Of a stretch of DNA of 64,000 bases, positions 8,765 to 18,235 are shown one piece after another. Position 1 is the first letter of the stretch; every line of letters begins with the position of its first letter. The stretch spans positions 3,688,001-3,752,000 of the forward strand of contig NZ_CP016634.1 in assembly GCF_002741075.1 (NCBI RefSeq), read 5' to 3'. Made by a program: the position numbers and the translations under genes. The notes under the pieces were generated by a model. The model saw nothing but the letters and a program-made list of their open reading frames with translations, did no database searches and was not told the origin of the DNA. This stretch comes from Pseudomonas putida. Lineage in GTDB: Bacteria > Pseudomonadota > Gammaproteobacteria > Pseudomonadales > Pseudomonadaceae.

Positions 8765-10651
8765 TCAGATCCGGAAGCTGCCCACCAGTTGCTTCAACCG
8801 CCCCGCCTGCTGGCTCAGGGCGTCGCAATGGCGCAGGGTCTCGTTGAGGTTCTCCACCCCTTGCTGGTTGAGGCTGTTGATCTGGGTGATGTCCAGGTTC
8901 AGGCTCTCGACCACGGCGCTCTGCTCCTCGGTGGCGGTGGCCACCGACTGGTTCATGCCGTCAATTTCGCCGATGCGTTGGGTCACGCTGGCCAGGCGGG
9001 CGCCGGCCTGGTTGGCCACCTGCACGGTCTGCTCGCTGGACACCTGACTTTCGTTCATGGTGTGCACCGCCTCGCGCGAACCTACCTGCAGGCTGGTGAT
9101 CATGCGGTGGATCTCCTCGGCCGACTCCTGGGTGCGGTGAGCCAGGTTGCGCACCTCGTCGGCCACCACGGCAAAGCCACGCCCGGCCTCGCCGGCGCGG
9201 GCGGCCTCGATGGCAGCGTTGAGCGCCAGCAGGTTGGTCTGCTGGGAAATGCCCTTGATCACGTCGAGAATCTTGCCGATCTCGTCGGTGCTGGCGTTGA
9301 GCGTTTCGATCTGCTCGCACGACTCGCTGATCTTCTGCGAAAGCGCGGTCATGGCGTTGATCGCATCGTCCACCACCTGACGGCCATCGTTGGCCTGGTC
9401 GCTGGCGCCGCTGGCGTGCTGCGAAGCGTCGGCGGCATTGCGGGCGATTTCCTGGGTGGCCGCGCCCAGCTGGTTGATCGCCGCGGCGACGCTGTTGGTG
9501 CGCATGCTCTGCTCCTCGGAGCCGATGATCGAGGCGTTGGAGGCGTTGACCACCTTCTCCGACAGGTCATGCACCAGGCGGGTGGCCGAGGACACCTCGC
9601 TGATCGAGGCGTGGATGCGCTCGACGAAACGGTTGAACGAGGTGGCCAGCTCACCGAACTCGTCCTTGTGCTGCACTGCCAGGCGGCGGGTCAGGTCGCC
9701 TTCGCCTTCGGCGATGTCCCGCATGGCGCGGCCCATGGTGGTCAGCGGACGCATCAGCACCGGAATGAGCAGGCCCAGCAGGCCCGCGATGGCAGCCACG
9801 GCGATGAGCATGGCGATGATCGCCGAGGTGCGGAACTGGCTGAGCGGGGCGTAGGCCTTGTCCTTGTCGATGGACAGACCGATGTACCACTGCGCCGACG
9901 GCAGGCCTTCGACCGGGGCGAAGGAGATGATCCGATCCTGGCCATTGAGGGTGACGTCCTGCATGCCCGGTTCGACCTTCAGGCCGGCATTGGGGTAGAT
10001 GTCCTTGAGGTTCTTCATCAGCTGGTCCTTGTCGGGGCTGACGATGACCTGGCCGCTGCGATCGGCGAGGAAGGCGTGGCCGATGCCGCCGAAGTCCACC
10101 GAGTTGATGATCTTCACCAAGGTGTCCAAGGTGAGATCGCCCCCGACCACACCGACCAAGGTGCCATCAGCCCGGCTCTTGACCGGCGAGGCAATGGTGA
10201 CCATCAGGCCACCGACAGCGCCCTGGTAGGGGGCGGTGACCACCGTATGACCCGCACTGGTCGCCGCGTTGTACCAAGGTCGCTGGCGAGGGTCGTAGCC
10301 GTCGGGCATCTGCGTGTCCGGGCGCTGGGTGAAGACGCCGGTAGCATGGCCCAGGTAGGTGAAGAGGAAGTTGCTGGTGTAGGACGGTTGCTCAATCAAC
10401 CCCACCAGATTCTCGCCAGCGCCCTGCTGGGCGATGTCCTGGGCCAGGTTTTCCAGTATCAGGATGCGTCCGGTCATCCAGTTCTGCACACTGCTGGCGG
10501 TCAGGGCACCAGCCTGTTGTACGGAGGATTCGATGTTCTGGCGAATGATGTTGCGCTGCAGGTAGTCGTTGTAGAGGGTAAACAAGGCAAACGCCAATAC
10601 CACGATGCCACAGGCACTGAGCAGAATCTTGTGACGGAATTTCAGGTTCAT
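8765..10651 (-). CDS. Methyl-accepting chemotaxis protein with dCache domain
   Basis: A 628-residue inner-membrane chemoreceptor: helix 1 at about 10-28, periplasmic double-Cache domain about 35-275, second membrane helix about 278-298, HAMP domain ([20 protein letters not shown]), then the signalling coiled coil with the tip [20 protein letters not shown]. The distal pocket carries YDPRQRPWY, resembling the amino-acid-binding dCache motif, and a later Asp in VGGDLTLD. At the site where I expect a further Asp after the PY pair there is Gly (APYQGAVGG). A ligand of the amino-acid or amine class is plausible but uncertain. A sigma-28 promoter lies upstream. Confidence 0.92.
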   Translation of the reverse strand: MNLKFRHKILLSACGIVVLAFALFTLYNDYLQRNIIRQNIESSVQQAGALTASSVQNWMTGRILILENLAQDIAQQGAGENLVGLIEQPSYTSNFLFTYLGHATGVFTQRPDTQMPDGYDPRQRPWYNAATSAGHTVVTAPYQGAVGGLMVTIASPVKSRADGTLVGVVGGDLTLDTLVKIINSVDFGGIGHAFLADRSGQVIVSPDKDQLMKNLKDIYPNAGLKVEPGMQDVTLNGQDRIISFAPVEGLPSAQWYIGLSIDKDKAYAPLSQFRTSAIIAMLIAVAAIAGLLGLLIPVLMRPLTTMGRAMRDIAEGEGDLTRRLAVQHKDEFGELATSFNRFVERIHASISEVSSATRLVHDLSEKVVNASNASIIGSEEQSMRTNSVAAAINQLGAATQEIARNAADASQHASGASDQANDGRQVVDDAINAMTALSQKISESCEQIETLNASTDEIGKILDVIKGISQQTNLLALNAAIEAARAGEAGRGFAVVADEVRNLAHRTQESAEEIHRMITSLQVGSREAVHTMNESQVSSEQTVQVANQAGARLASVTQRIGEIDGMNQSVATATEEQSAVVESLNLDITQINSLNQQGVENLNETLRHCDALSQQAGRLKQLVGSFRI

Positions 10652-10728
10652 GTTCAGAGACCTTGGGTAACTTTTCTTTTTTTAATGTTGCACGCTCGCC
10701 CCCGCAATCGCGGGGTCCTGCCTTTATC

Positions 10729-10755
10729 TATCGGCTGCCTGCGCTCGGTTCTTGA
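10729..10755 (-). promoter_or_regulatory. Sigma-28 (FliA) promoter
   Basis: On the minus strand TCAAG is followed after 15 bases by GCCGATAG, an almost exact match to the FliA consensus (TCAAG, 14-16 bases, GCCGATAA). It lies about 78 bases upstream of the chemoreceptor start and points toward it, placing the receptor in the motility regulon. Confidence 0.8.
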
Positions 10756-10920
10756 ATATCCCTTGGCGTATTTGCGACCTGCGGCATGCGGCACCTTTTA
10801 CTTGCCCCATGACCTCACAGGCAGCTTATGACCCACTGTATGGCCCGTTTCACGCCGATCTGTCACTAACGTCCGGCACGGGCCTGCACTAGCATCGGCC
10901 ACTCCACCGGAGTGCAGCGC

Positions 10921-11412
10921 ATGAACGAATTTCCTGGCGACATCGATTTCTCGGGCCTGACACCTCGCAGGCTGGAACTGGACGACCATGCAATGATCTG
11001 TGAACACCGTGAGCGGATGTTCCTGGAGGCCGGCGGGGACCCCACGCAACTGTGCGTGATGACCGAACACTTTCGGCCCTGGTTGCTCCCGCGCCTGACG
11101 GACGGGCGCTACTACGGGTTCGCCCTGATGGACGGGGCGATCAATGCAGCGGCGATTGGCCTGATGAGCATCGATTGGCCGCCCCATCCTGCTCATCCGA
11201 GTCAGGATCAACGCGGCTACGTACTGAATGTGTTCGTCGAGCCTGCTTACCGGCGACGGGGGTTGGCGTCGGCCTTGATGCAATTGGCCGAGGCCGAATT
11301 CGTCACGCGCGGGATCGGCTTCGGGGTGCTGCACGCCACGGAAGTTGGCCGGCCGGTATATGAAGCGCAGGGCTGGCAGGCCACTGCCGAGATGGCCAAG
11401 TCACTGGCTTAG
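10921..11412 (+). CDS. GNAT-family N-acetyltransferase
   Basis: About 163 residues. The acetyl-CoA binding segment is visible as YVLNVFVEPAYRRRGLASAL, the usual Q/RxxGxG/A-type turn of GNAT motif A, and the C-terminal YEAQGWQATAEMAKSL resembles the family's last helix and strand. The start at ATG 10921 is preceded by GGAG eight bases upstream; a GTG at 10912 is also in frame. Divergent from the chemoreceptor gene. The acceptor substrate is unknown. Confidence 0.85.
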   Translation: MNEFPGDIDFSGLTPRRLELDDHAMICEHRERMFLEAGGDPTQLCVMTEHFRPWLLPRLTDGRYYGFALMDGAINAAAIGLMSIDWPPHPAHPSQDQRGYVLNVFVEPAYRRRGLASALMQLAEAEFVTRGIGFGVLHATEVGRPVYEAQGWQATAEMAKSLA

Positions 11413-11487
11413 ATAAGTTGCGCCCTTAGTTTCGATGGCCTGATCGCAACTAATATCATAACGCCACTACTTGTTGCACACTGGCAA

Positions 11488-11522
11488 TAAAAAACCCCCT
11501 ACTCCATTAAGAGAGGGGGTTC
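11488..11522 (-). terminator. Rho-independent terminator of the YhfL-like gene
   Basis: On the minus strand AACCCCCTCTCTTAATGGAG is followed by the second arm AGGGGGTT and a T run. It sits about 40 bases past the stop codon of the small lipoprotein gene. Confidence 0.85.
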
Positions 11523-11561
11523 TGATTACACCCAATCGAGGTGTAATCCGTACATCCAAAA

Positions 11562-11753
11562 TTACTGCTGTTGTGGCAGCTTGTCGATCGGGCCGCAACC
11601 GCCGATAACTTTGGAGATGGAAACCGATGGGTGGAACAGGTAGTCGTACGAGCAGTTCTTTGGCTGGTTGTAGACTTGGCCGGTGCAGCCGGAGAGCAGG
11701 GCCACGCCCGAGATGACAGCAACAGCGGCGGTGGCTTTGATCAGCTTTTTCAT
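11562..11753 (-). CDS. Small lipoprotein, YhfL-like (DUF4223)
   Basis: A 63-residue precursor with a lysine start (MKKLIKATAA), hydrophobic segment and lipobox LLSGC, giving a lipidated peptide of about 40 residues. The mature part contains KNCSYDYLFHPSVSISKVIG, which closely matches what I remember of Escherichia coli YhfL (NCSYDYLLHPAISISKIIGGCG). The two mature cysteines after the lipid anchor may form a disulphide. The start at the MKK methionine is chosen because it opens the signal peptide; an in-frame ATG at 11783 would add ten residues. Function is unknown. It has its own terminator and so is monocistronic. Confidence 0.82.
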   Translation of the reverse strand: MKKLIKATAAVAVISGVALLSGCTGQVYNQPKNCSYDYLFHPSVSISKVIGGCGPIDKLPQQQ

Positions 11754-12026
11754 TACTAAATCCTTTAATTTATAATTCACCATCGTACTGATGGCGGCGC
11801 GATATTAACCACATCGTCAAAAAAAATAAACGCCGTTTTCATTGTTTCAAAACAAGAAGCGGCAAGTTTCTCGGCGCAGCCCACGCGCACTTATCCAGTT
11901 GGATTGTTTTTAACTGAACATCCACGCAAACAGCAACGCACGTCACGTTCGACTAAAACAATTATTCGAACGTTACTTGCGCATCCAATAAGAGGTTAAT
12001 GGTTCGCGTGAGCCGAGCGTCCCTCT

Positions 12027-13037
12027 TCACAGTAAACGGCGAATGTCCTCGACGACTTGTCGATTCACCCAGACACCTTCAACCACTGAACGCTTGCGGG
12101 CACTGAAACGTCGCTGGGAAGGCAAACGTGCGCCCTGATCGGTGATGGCGGCGAACAAGTGCTCCGCTCGTTGCAACCCGGCCTCGAGGTCTTCGCCGAG
12201 AAACGCCTTGGGGTCGAACGCCAGCAGCAGCTCGCCATGGCACGGCGTAGCACCGGCGCCGTCATCGAAGGCCATGGATTCGAGGCTGGTCATATCGCCG
12301 ATCAATGCACCTGCCAACAGCTCGATCATCGCCGCCAAGGCCGACCCCTTGTGCCCACCGAAGGTCTGCATGGCGCCGGCCAATGCAGCACTGGCATCGT
12401 TGGTCGGCTGGCCATCACGGTCCAGTGCCCAACCATCGGGAATCGGCTTGCCTTCACGCGCGTGCAGTTCGATATCACCCCGGGCGATCGCACTGGTGGC
12501 AAAGTCGAACACGAACGGCTCGCCATGCGGACGCGGCCAAGCGAATGCCAACGGGTTGGTGCCGAACACGCCCCGCTTGCCCCCTGCCGGCGCCACCCAG
12601 CTGTGGCTGGGTGTCATCGCCATGCCGACCAGCCCGTGGGCGGCGATGGCCTCCACCTCCGGCCACAACGCCGAGAAGTGGAAGCAGTTGCGAATCACCA
12701 GGGCCGCGATGCCCTGCTTGCGGGCCTTTTCCACCAGCACAGGAAGGCCGGTCTGGAAGGCCAGCAGCGAGTACCCCTTGTGGGCGTCGACCTTGACGAT
12801 CGACGGCCCACTGTCATGAACCGTCGGCAGCACCGCCGGGTCGACCTTGCCGGATCGCAGCGAACGCACACACACCAGCACCCGGTACAGGCCATGGGAA
12901 TGGCACTCGTCGCGCTGGCCCTGGGTGATCACATCGGCGATGGCCTGGGCATGGGCATCGGACATACCGTTGGCCAGCAGTGCGCTGACGGCCAGCGCAT
13001 GGACCTCTTCGAGCGTCATGTGGACACTGTCATTCAT
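12027..13037 (-). CDS. Ldh-family NAD(P)H oxidoreductase, probable pyrroline-2-carboxylate reductase
   Basis: A 336-residue member of the malate/L-lactate dehydrogenase 2 (Ldh) fold. Family features seen are QRDECHSHGLYRV, the NCFHFSALWPEVEA segment, VFGTNPLAFAWPRP and HKGSALAAMIELLAGAL. Pseudomonas members include DpkA and LhpI, which reduce Delta1-pyrroline- or piperideine-2-carboxylate to L-proline or pipecolate. Its place beside hydroxyproline genes favours the LhpI role, which belongs to trans-3-hydroxyproline breakdown. It is 91 bases downstream of the APC permease gene on the same strand, so the two are probably co-transcribed. The exact substrate is inferred. Confidence 0.75.
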   Translation of the reverse strand: MNDSVHMTLEEVHALAVSALLANGMSDAHAQAIADVITQGQRDECHSHGLYRVLVCVRSLRSGKVDPAVLPTVHDSGPSIVKVDAHKGYSLLAFQTGLPVLVEKARKQGIAALVIRNCFHFSALWPEVEAIAAHGLVGMAMTPSHSWVAPAGGKRGVFGTNPLAFAWPRPHGEPFVFDFATSAIARGDIELHAREGKPIPDGWALDRDGQPTNDASAALAGAMQTFGGHKGSALAAMIELLAGALIGDMTSLESMAFDDGAGATPCHGELLLAFDPKAFLGEDLEAGLQRAEHLFAAITDQGARLPSQRRFSARKRSVVEGVWVNRQVVEDIRRLL

Positions 13038-13128
13038 TTGCTGTTACTCCCTGAATGCGACCGCGGCAGCCCAAGGCTGCCGCGGTGCGTGCGTGAAAAT
13101 GCCAGGCGTGGCGGAGTCGACCTGCGAC

Positions 13129-14754
13129 TCAGCGAGCGTGGGCGGTGGTGAATCCTTTAGTGGCTGGCTGGACGTTCGGTTGTTCTTCCTCTTCATCGGC
13201 ATCCAGGCGCAGCAGGTGTGCCGGCACGCCAGTGCGTGCGCCCCAGTAATAGATGCCGAGGGAGCACAGGCCAACGACGACGTTGTCCAGCGGATGGGCC
13301 AGCACGCCGATTCCGCCGAAACTGCCGAGCTTGGAGAACACGATGATCATCGCGTAGAAGCCCACCAGCCACAGCGACGAACGCACTTGCTGCTTGAGCG
13401 ACAGGTGCTCGGTGGGCACGAAGCGGCCGGCCAGCAGATAGACGACGAACATCAGGATCTGCAGGCTGAGCAGCCAGGACACCGTGCTCCAGCCCGACCA
13501 GTAGACGATCAACGAGGCGATGATGAACGACACCGGACCCAGCACCCCCATGGCCTTGACGCGGAACGGGCGCTCCAGGTCCGGCGCGCTGCGGCGCAGG
13601 GCGGCGACCGAGACCGGGGCGACCGCATAGCTCAGCACCAGCGCGGCCGACACCACGTTGATCAGCGCTTCCCAGGAGGGGAACGGCAGGGTCCAGAAGA
13701 TCGACAGGCCGAAGGTCAGCCACAGCGCGGGGCGCGGGATGCCGGATTTCTCGTCGATGCGGGTGAACACCTTGAAGAAGGTGCCGGTGCGCGCCCAACC
13801 GTAGATGACCCGTGGTGTGGCGTTCATGTAGATGTTGCCGCAGCCGCTCGGCGAGATCACCGCATCGGCGACCACCAGGTACGCCAGCCAGCCTACGCCC
13901 AAGGCGACGGCGATGTCGCGGTAAGGCAGTGAGAATTCCTTGTTGATCAGGCCCCAGCCATTGGCCAGCATCTCGGTCGGCACACTGCCCAGGAATGCCA
14001 CTTGCAGCAGCACATAGATGGCCGTGGACAACAGCACCGAGAGAATCAGCGCAATCGGAATGGTACGTTGCGGGTTACGCACTTCACTGGCCACCGAGAT
14101 GATCGGCGTCAGCCCCAGGTACGCGAAGATGATGCCACCGCCGGAGACGGCCATTTCGATGCCGGACATGCCAAACGGGGCAAAGCCCTGGACCTCGAGG
14201 TTTTCCGGACGGAAGAAGCTGTAGAGCACGACGATGACCAGCAGCGGCACGATGAACTTGAACGTGCTGATCAGGTTGTTGGCCTTGGCAAAGGTCTTGA
14301 CGCTGCGGTAGTTGACCACGAAGAACAGGCACAGCAGGGCGAACTGCACCAGCCAGCCGGCCAGGGTCGCGTCATTGGTCCCCGGATGAGTCAGTTGCGG
14401 AAACCAGGCCGCAGCGTACTGACGCGAGGCGACCACTTCGATCGCCACCAGGCTCGAGAACGCGATGATGGTGATGAAGCCCATCAGGTAGCCCAGCAAG
14501 GGCCCGTGGGAAAAGACCGGGTAGCGCACCACGCCACCGGCGCGCGGCAAGGCGGCGCCCAGTTCGCAGTAGACGATGCCCAGCAGCAGCACGGCGAAGC
14601 CGCCGATCAACCAGGAAATGATGCCCGCCGGGCCTGCGATGGCCGACACATGGCTGGCGGCGAACAGCCAACCGGAGCCGAAAATGGCTCCCAGGCCGAT
14701 GAACGTCAAGTCCATCAGCGACAGTTGTTTCTTGAATTTACCTTGGCCTGACAT
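13129..14754 (-). CDS. APC-superfamily amino acid permease
   Basis: A 541-residue inner-membrane protein with about twelve to fourteen hydrophobic helices. It starts with FIGLGAIFGSGWLFAASHVS, the GS-G motif of unwound helix 1 in APC transporters, and has the conserved helix 6 region GGGIIFAYLGLTPIISVASE. The acidic C-terminal tail (DADEEEEQPN) is cytoplasmic. The context, between an Ldh-family reductase and hydroxyproline catabolic genes, suggests uptake of proline, hydroxyproline or a related amino acid. Start at ATG 14754 with a GC-poor leader. Confidence 0.85.
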   Translation of the reverse strand: MSGQGKFKKQLSLMDLTFIGLGAIFGSGWLFAASHVSAIAGPAGIISWLIGGFAVLLLGIVYCELGAALPRAGGVVRYPVFSHGPLLGYLMGFITIIAFSSLVAIEVVASRQYAAAWFPQLTHPGTNDATLAGWLVQFALLCLFFVVNYRSVKTFAKANNLISTFKFIVPLLVIVVLYSFFRPENLEVQGFAPFGMSGIEMAVSGGGIIFAYLGLTPIISVASEVRNPQRTIPIALILSVLLSTAIYVLLQVAFLGSVPTEMLANGWGLINKEFSLPYRDIAVALGVGWLAYLVVADAVISPSGCGNIYMNATPRVIYGWARTGTFFKVFTRIDEKSGIPRPALWLTFGLSIFWTLPFPSWEALINVVSAALVLSYAVAPVSVAALRRSAPDLERPFRVKAMGVLGPVSFIIASLIVYWSGWSTVSWLLSLQILMFVVYLLAGRFVPTEHLSLKQQVRSSLWLVGFYAMIIVFSKLGSFGGIGVLAHPLDNVVVGLCSLGIYYWGARTGVPAHLLRLDADEEEEQPNVQPATKGFTTAHAR

Positions 14755-15169
14755 AGCTAAGCCCTTTTTTGTGGATTATTGAAATAGGCAGAAACTGTGT
14801 TGGAGATCAGTGTGCTTAGGCGGTGGAGTTGCAGCCTCTCGGTTCGAGAATGCGCGTTCAGCGGATGTCCGGTGAGCGGCGCTCTGTTTTCAGCGATGGG
14901 TTACCAAACCCCGTCCCAGACAGGCGGGTGGTCTATAGCCGCCAGTGGATCGAAGGGTTCGACGAGGTGTCTGGCACGCTCTGTCTTTTTTAGGTTGAAC
15001 TGGTCGCGGCAACAATTGCTTGATGGTTTTCATCAGCGTTGATGACGATATCTGCACAATTTGCATTCATGACTTGACGCAGGAGCCACGCCCCGAGGCA
15101 TCCTGAACGGCAATCTCAGCCCCTGTCGAAAGCGCCCCACGACGCCTTCGCCCCTTCAGGACCAGCACC
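14755..15169. other. 415-base intergenic region between divergent genes
   Basis: This spacer separates the divergent APC permease and AraC-type regulator genes and should hold both promoters. I see no REP, no clear coding frame and no operator repeat like those at 16094 or 20615. Confidence 0.5.
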
Positions 15170-15943
15170 ATGCCCGAGCAGCACTTTTCCACCTTCAGCG
15201 AAGGCCTCACCGCCCATCGGCCGAAAAACATGAAGGAACTGATGGCCTGCATCTCGCTGATGCAGCCCATGCTCGACGCCATCCCCAATGCGGTGATCTT
15301 CGTGAAGGACGCCCAGGCCCGGTACCTGATGGCCAACCGCACCTTGGTCGAGCGCTGCGGCCTCAAGTCCCTCGCCCCCCTGCTCGGGCGCACCAGCGCA
15401 CAAGTCTTTCCCGCGCAGCTCGGGCCGGGCTATACCGAGCAGGACCGTCGCGTCCTGGAGGGCGGCCTGGTGCTGCAGGACCAACTGGAGGTGCACCTGT
15501 ATGGCAGCCAGGAACCGGGCTGGTGCCTGACCCACAAGCGGCCGATTCTCAACCGCCGCGGCGAGGTGATGGGGCTGATCGGCATTTCCGTCGACCTGCA
15601 GTCGGCCGCCCAGGCCCACCCGGCCTATCAGCGGCTGTCGGCGGTGGATACCTACATCCGTGAGCACTATCACCGGCCCATCACCCTCGATGACCTGACC
15701 GACGTCGCCGGCCTCTCGGTGGCGCAGCTGGAGCGGTACTGCAAGCGCATCTTCCACCTGACGCCCCGCCAGATGATCCACAAGGCGCGCCTCGAACAGG
15801 CGCACCTGCTGCTGCGCGCGGACCTTCCGATCACCGAGATCGCCCTGCGCTGCGGCTACACCGATCACAGCGCGTTCTCGCGCCAGTTCAAGACCATGAC
15901 TGGCTTCACGCCACGCCAGTACCGCCAGGCGACACGCAGCTGA
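15170..15943 (+). CDS. AraC-family regulator with N-terminal PAS domain
   Basis: A 257-residue protein. Residues about 30-145 look like a PAS fold (LDAIPNAVIFVKDAQARYLM, then NRRGEVMGLIGISVDL). Residues about 155-255 form two AraC helix-turn-helix units (LTDVAGLSVAQLERYCKRIF and DLPITEIALRCGYTDHSAFS), ending in TGFTPRQYR. It lies directly before the hydroxyproline epimerase gene and divergent from the APC permease gene, so it is a likely activator of one or both, analogous to the LhpR regulator I recall in P. aeruginosa. The effector is unknown. Confidence 0.88.
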   Translation: MPEQHFSTFSEGLTAHRPKNMKELMACISLMQPMLDAIPNAVIFVKDAQARYLMANRTLVERCGLKSLAPLLGRTSAQVFPAQLGPGYTEQDRRVLEGGLVLQDQLEVHLYGSQEPGWCLTHKRPILNRRGEVMGLIGISVDLQSAAQAHPAYQRLSAVDTYIREHYHRPITLDDLTDVAGLSVAQLERYCKRIFHLTPRQMIHKARLEQAHLLLRADLPITEIALRCGYTDHSAFSRQFKTMTGFTPRQYRQATRS

Positions 15944-15982
15944 TCACCTCAAGAACCCCATGACGCCTGGAGTTGGCACGTC

Positions 15983-16063
15983 TCTGTGGGAGCGGATTCA
16001 CCCGCGCATACTGGGCTGAACTCACCACCGCCTTCGCGGGTAAACCCGCTCCCGCCGGTTCGA
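15983..16063. repeat. Inverted REP pair
   Basis: CTGTGGGAGCGGATTCACCC (15984 onward) and the facing TTCGCGGGTAAACCCGCTCC (16033 onward) lie between the AraC gene and the epimerase promoter region. The first copy is slightly diverged. Confidence 0.85.
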
Positions 16064-16093
16064 TCATCGCGAAGGAAATGCACGAGAGGCTTG

Positions 16094-16123
16094 ATTGTAT
16101 AAAATCTACATTGTATAAAATCT
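16094..16123. promoter_or_regulatory. Tandem GntR-type operator boxes before the epimerase gene
   Basis: The 14-base sequence ATTGTATAAAATCT occurs twice, at 16094-16107 and 16110-16123, a 16-base period. ATTGTATAAAAT is one base off the perfect palindrome ATTGTATACAAT, a common style for FCD-type GntR operators. The same box recurs at 20615 before the dehydrogenase gene. The likely binder is the GntR protein encoded at 19909-20568. Confidence 0.7.
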
Positions 16124-16178
16124 TCAATCCGCCCATCCCAGCCCACCGGCTGATGCGTTCAGAGGATCCATAATTTCA

Positions 16179-17111
16179 ATGAAAAGCATCCACGTCATCG
16201 ACTCCCACACCGGTGGTGAACCCACCCGCCTGGTCATGAGCGGCTTCCCTGCCGTCGCTGGCCAGAGCATGAGCCAGAAGCGCGACGCGCTGCGCAACGA
16301 GCATGATCAATGGCGCCGCGCAACCTTGCTCGAACCGCGTGGCAACGACGTGCTGGTCGGCGCCTTGTACTGCGAGCCTGTTTCCGCCGATGCCACCTGC
16401 GGCGTCATCTTCTTCAACAACACCGGTTACCTGGGCATGTGCGGCCACGGCACCATTGGCCTGGTCGCCTCGCTGCATCACTTGGGGATGATCGAGCCAG
16501 GCGAGCACAAGATCGACACTCCGGTCGGCCCGGTAAACGCCACCCTGCATGCCGACGGCGCCGTCACCGTGCGCAACGTGCCGGCCTACCGTTATCGCCA
16601 CGACGTCCCGGTACAAGTGCCTGGCTACGGCGAAGTACGCGGCGACATTGCCTGGGGCGGCAACTGGTTCTTCTTGGTGTCCGACCACGGCCAGGTGCTG
16701 GAACTGGCCAACGTCGAAGCGCTGACTGCCTACACCTGGTCGATTCTCCAGGCGCTGGAAGCCAACGGCATCTTCGGTGAGGACGGCGGCGTGATCGATC
16801 ACGTCGAACTGTTCGCCTCCGACCCGCAGGCCGACAGCCGCAACTTCGTGATGTGCCCAGGCAAGGCCTATGACCGCTCCCCCTGCGGCACCGGCACCAG
16901 CGCCAAGCTCGCGTGCCTGGCCGCCGACGGCAAGCTCGCCCCCGGCCAGACCTGGGTCCAGGCCAGCATCACCGGCAGCCGCTTCGAAGGCCGTTATGAA
17001 CAGGAAGGCGAACGCATCCGTCCTTCCATCACCGGCCGCGCCCATGTCACCGCCGACAGTCAATTGCTGATCGACGAGCAGGACCCCTTCGCCTGGGGCA
17101 TCTGCCAGTAA
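16179..17111 (+). CDS. lhpA: 4-hydroxyproline 2-epimerase
   Basis: A 310-residue member of the proline racemase superfamily. It converts trans-4-hydroxy-L-proline to cis-4-hydroxy-D-proline, the first step of hydroxyproline catabolism, in the cytoplasm. Both catalytic cysteines are present: Cys88 in [12 protein letters not shown] and Cys236 in [12 protein letters not shown]. The numbering equals that of characterised epimerases, which separates it from dehydratases that carry Thr or Ser at one site. The N-terminal [13 protein letters not shown] and C-terminal SITGRAHV are family-typical. It heads the run epimerase, deaminase, semialdehyde dehydrogenase and has two operator boxes upstream. The equivalent gene is called hypRE in some strains. 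Confidence 0.93.
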   Translation: MKSIHVIDSHTGGEPTRLVMSGFPAVAGQSMSQKRDALRNEHDQWRRATLLEPRGNDVLVGALYCEPVSADATCGVIFFNNTGYLGMCGHGTIGLVASLHHLGMIEPGEHKIDTPVGPVNATLHADGAVTVRNVPAYRYRHDVPVQVPGYGEVRGDIAWGGNWFFLVSDHGQVLELANVEALTAYTWSILQALEANGIFGEDGGVIDHVELFASDPQADSRNFVMCPGKAYDRSPCGTGTSAKLACLAADGKLAPGQTWVQASITGSRFEGRYEQEGERIRPSITGRAHVTADSQLLIDEQDPFAWGICQ

Positions 17112-17183
17112 CCACCACACGCGTCGCCCGCGGCGCGTACACCCTTCACGACCGACCTGAATGAATGCTTCAAGGAGCCCACA

Positions 17184-18131
17184 ATGACTGACAATATCTT
17201 CACTGGCTGCATTCCTGCCCTGATGACCCCCTGCACCCCAGACCGCAAGCCAGACTTCGACGCGCTGGTGAAAAAGGGCCGCGAGCTGATCGATATCGGC
17301 ATGAGCGCCGTGGTGTACTGCGGCTCGATGGGGGATTGGCCGCTGCTGACCGAAGCCGAGCGCCAGGAAGGCGTGGCCCGCCTGGTCGCCGCCGGCATCC
17401 CGACCATCGTCGGCACCGGCGCGGTCAACTCCCGTGAAGCCGTCTCCCATGCCGCCCACGCCGCCAAGGTCGGTGCCCACGGCCTGATGGTCATTCCGCG
17501 TGTACTGTCCCGCGGCTCGTCCATCCCGGCCCAGAAGGAACACTTCAAGGCCATCCTCAATGCCGCCCCGAACCTGCCGGCGGTGATCTACAACAGCCCT
17601 CACTACGGCTTCGCCACCCGCGCCGACCTGTTCTTCGAACTGCGCCGCGAACACCCGAACCTGATCGGCTTCAAGGAGTTCGGTGGCGCGGCTGCCATGA
17701 GCTACGCCGCCGAGTTCATCACCTCCAAGGATGAAGAAGTCACCTTGATGGCGGGCGTGGACACCCAGGTCTTCCACGGCTTCGTCAAGTGCAACGCCAC
17801 CGGCGCCATCACCGGCATCGGCAACGCCCTGCCACGCGAAGTGTTGCTGCTGATCAAGCTGTGCAAGGAAGCCGCGGTCGGTGACGCCAAGGCCCGTCGC
17901 CTGGCCCTGGAGCTCGAAGGCGCACTGGCGATCCTGTCGTCCTTCGATGAAGGCGTGGACCTGGTGCTGTACTACAAGCACCTGATGGTCCTGAACGGCG
18001 ACAAGGAATACACCCTGCACTTCAACGAGACCGACGTCCTGAGCGACAGCCAGCGCCGCTACGCGGAAAACCAGTACGCCCAGTTCCGCCGCTGGTACGC
18101 CAGCTGGTCGGTCGAAAACAACCTGGTCTGA
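17184..18131 (+). CDS. lhpC: Delta1-pyrroline-4-hydroxy-2-carboxylate deaminase (DapA family)
   Basis: A 315-residue TIM-barrel enzyme of the dihydrodipicolinate synthase superfamily. The Schiff-base lysine is Lys164 in LIGFKEFGG and the conserved tyrosine is Tyr136 in VIYNSPHYG. In hydroxyproline operons this family deaminates and dehydrates pyrroline-4-hydroxy-2-carboxylate to alpha-ketoglutarate semialdehyde and ammonia. The assignment rests on position between epimerase and semialdehyde dehydrogenase, since sequence alone would give only the superfamily. It is distinct from the biosynthetic dapA at 40033. It starts 72 bases after the epimerase stop; AAGGAG lies upstream of the ATG. Confidence 0.9.
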   Translation: MTDNIFTGCIPALMTPCTPDRKPDFDALVKKGRELIDIGMSAVVYCGSMGDWPLLTEAERQEGVARLVAAGIPTIVGTGAVNSREAVSHAAHAAKVGAHGLMVIPRVLSRGSSIPAQKEHFKAILNAAPNLPAVIYNSPHYGFATRADLFFELRREHPNLIGFKEFGGAAAMSYAAEFITSKDEEVTLMAGVDTQVFHGFVKCNATGAITGIGNALPREVLLLIKLCKEAAVGDAKARRLALELEGALAILSSFDEGVDLVLYYKHLMVLNGDKEYTLHFNETDVLSDSQRRYAENQYAQFRRWYASWSVENNLV

Positions 18132-18155
18132 TCCCGCCCCGCGTCACCTCCCTGA

Positions 18156-18181
18156 GGCGGTGCGCCCCTTGGCGCACCGCC
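18156..18181 (+). terminator. Strong 11-bp hairpin inside the hydroxyproline operon
   Basis: GGCGGTGCGCC, loop CCTT, GGCGCACCGCC forms a perfect 11-bp stem between the deaminase and semialdehyde dehydrogenase genes. A weak pyrimidine run follows. It may attenuate transcription or protect the upstream mRNA end. Confidence 0.65.
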
Positions 18182-18235
18182 CTCCTCTTCCCGCCTGGTG
18201 CGGGAATCTGACTTTCCCGACCTCAGGAGAACCCC

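Noticed and set aside
8789..10831. 680-codon open frame on the plus strand
   Set aside because: Antisense to the dCache chemoreceptor, whose domains are unmistakable.
16176..18020. 614-codon open frame on the minus strand
   Set aside because: Antisense to the epimerase and deaminase genes, which have clear catalytic motifs on the plus strand.
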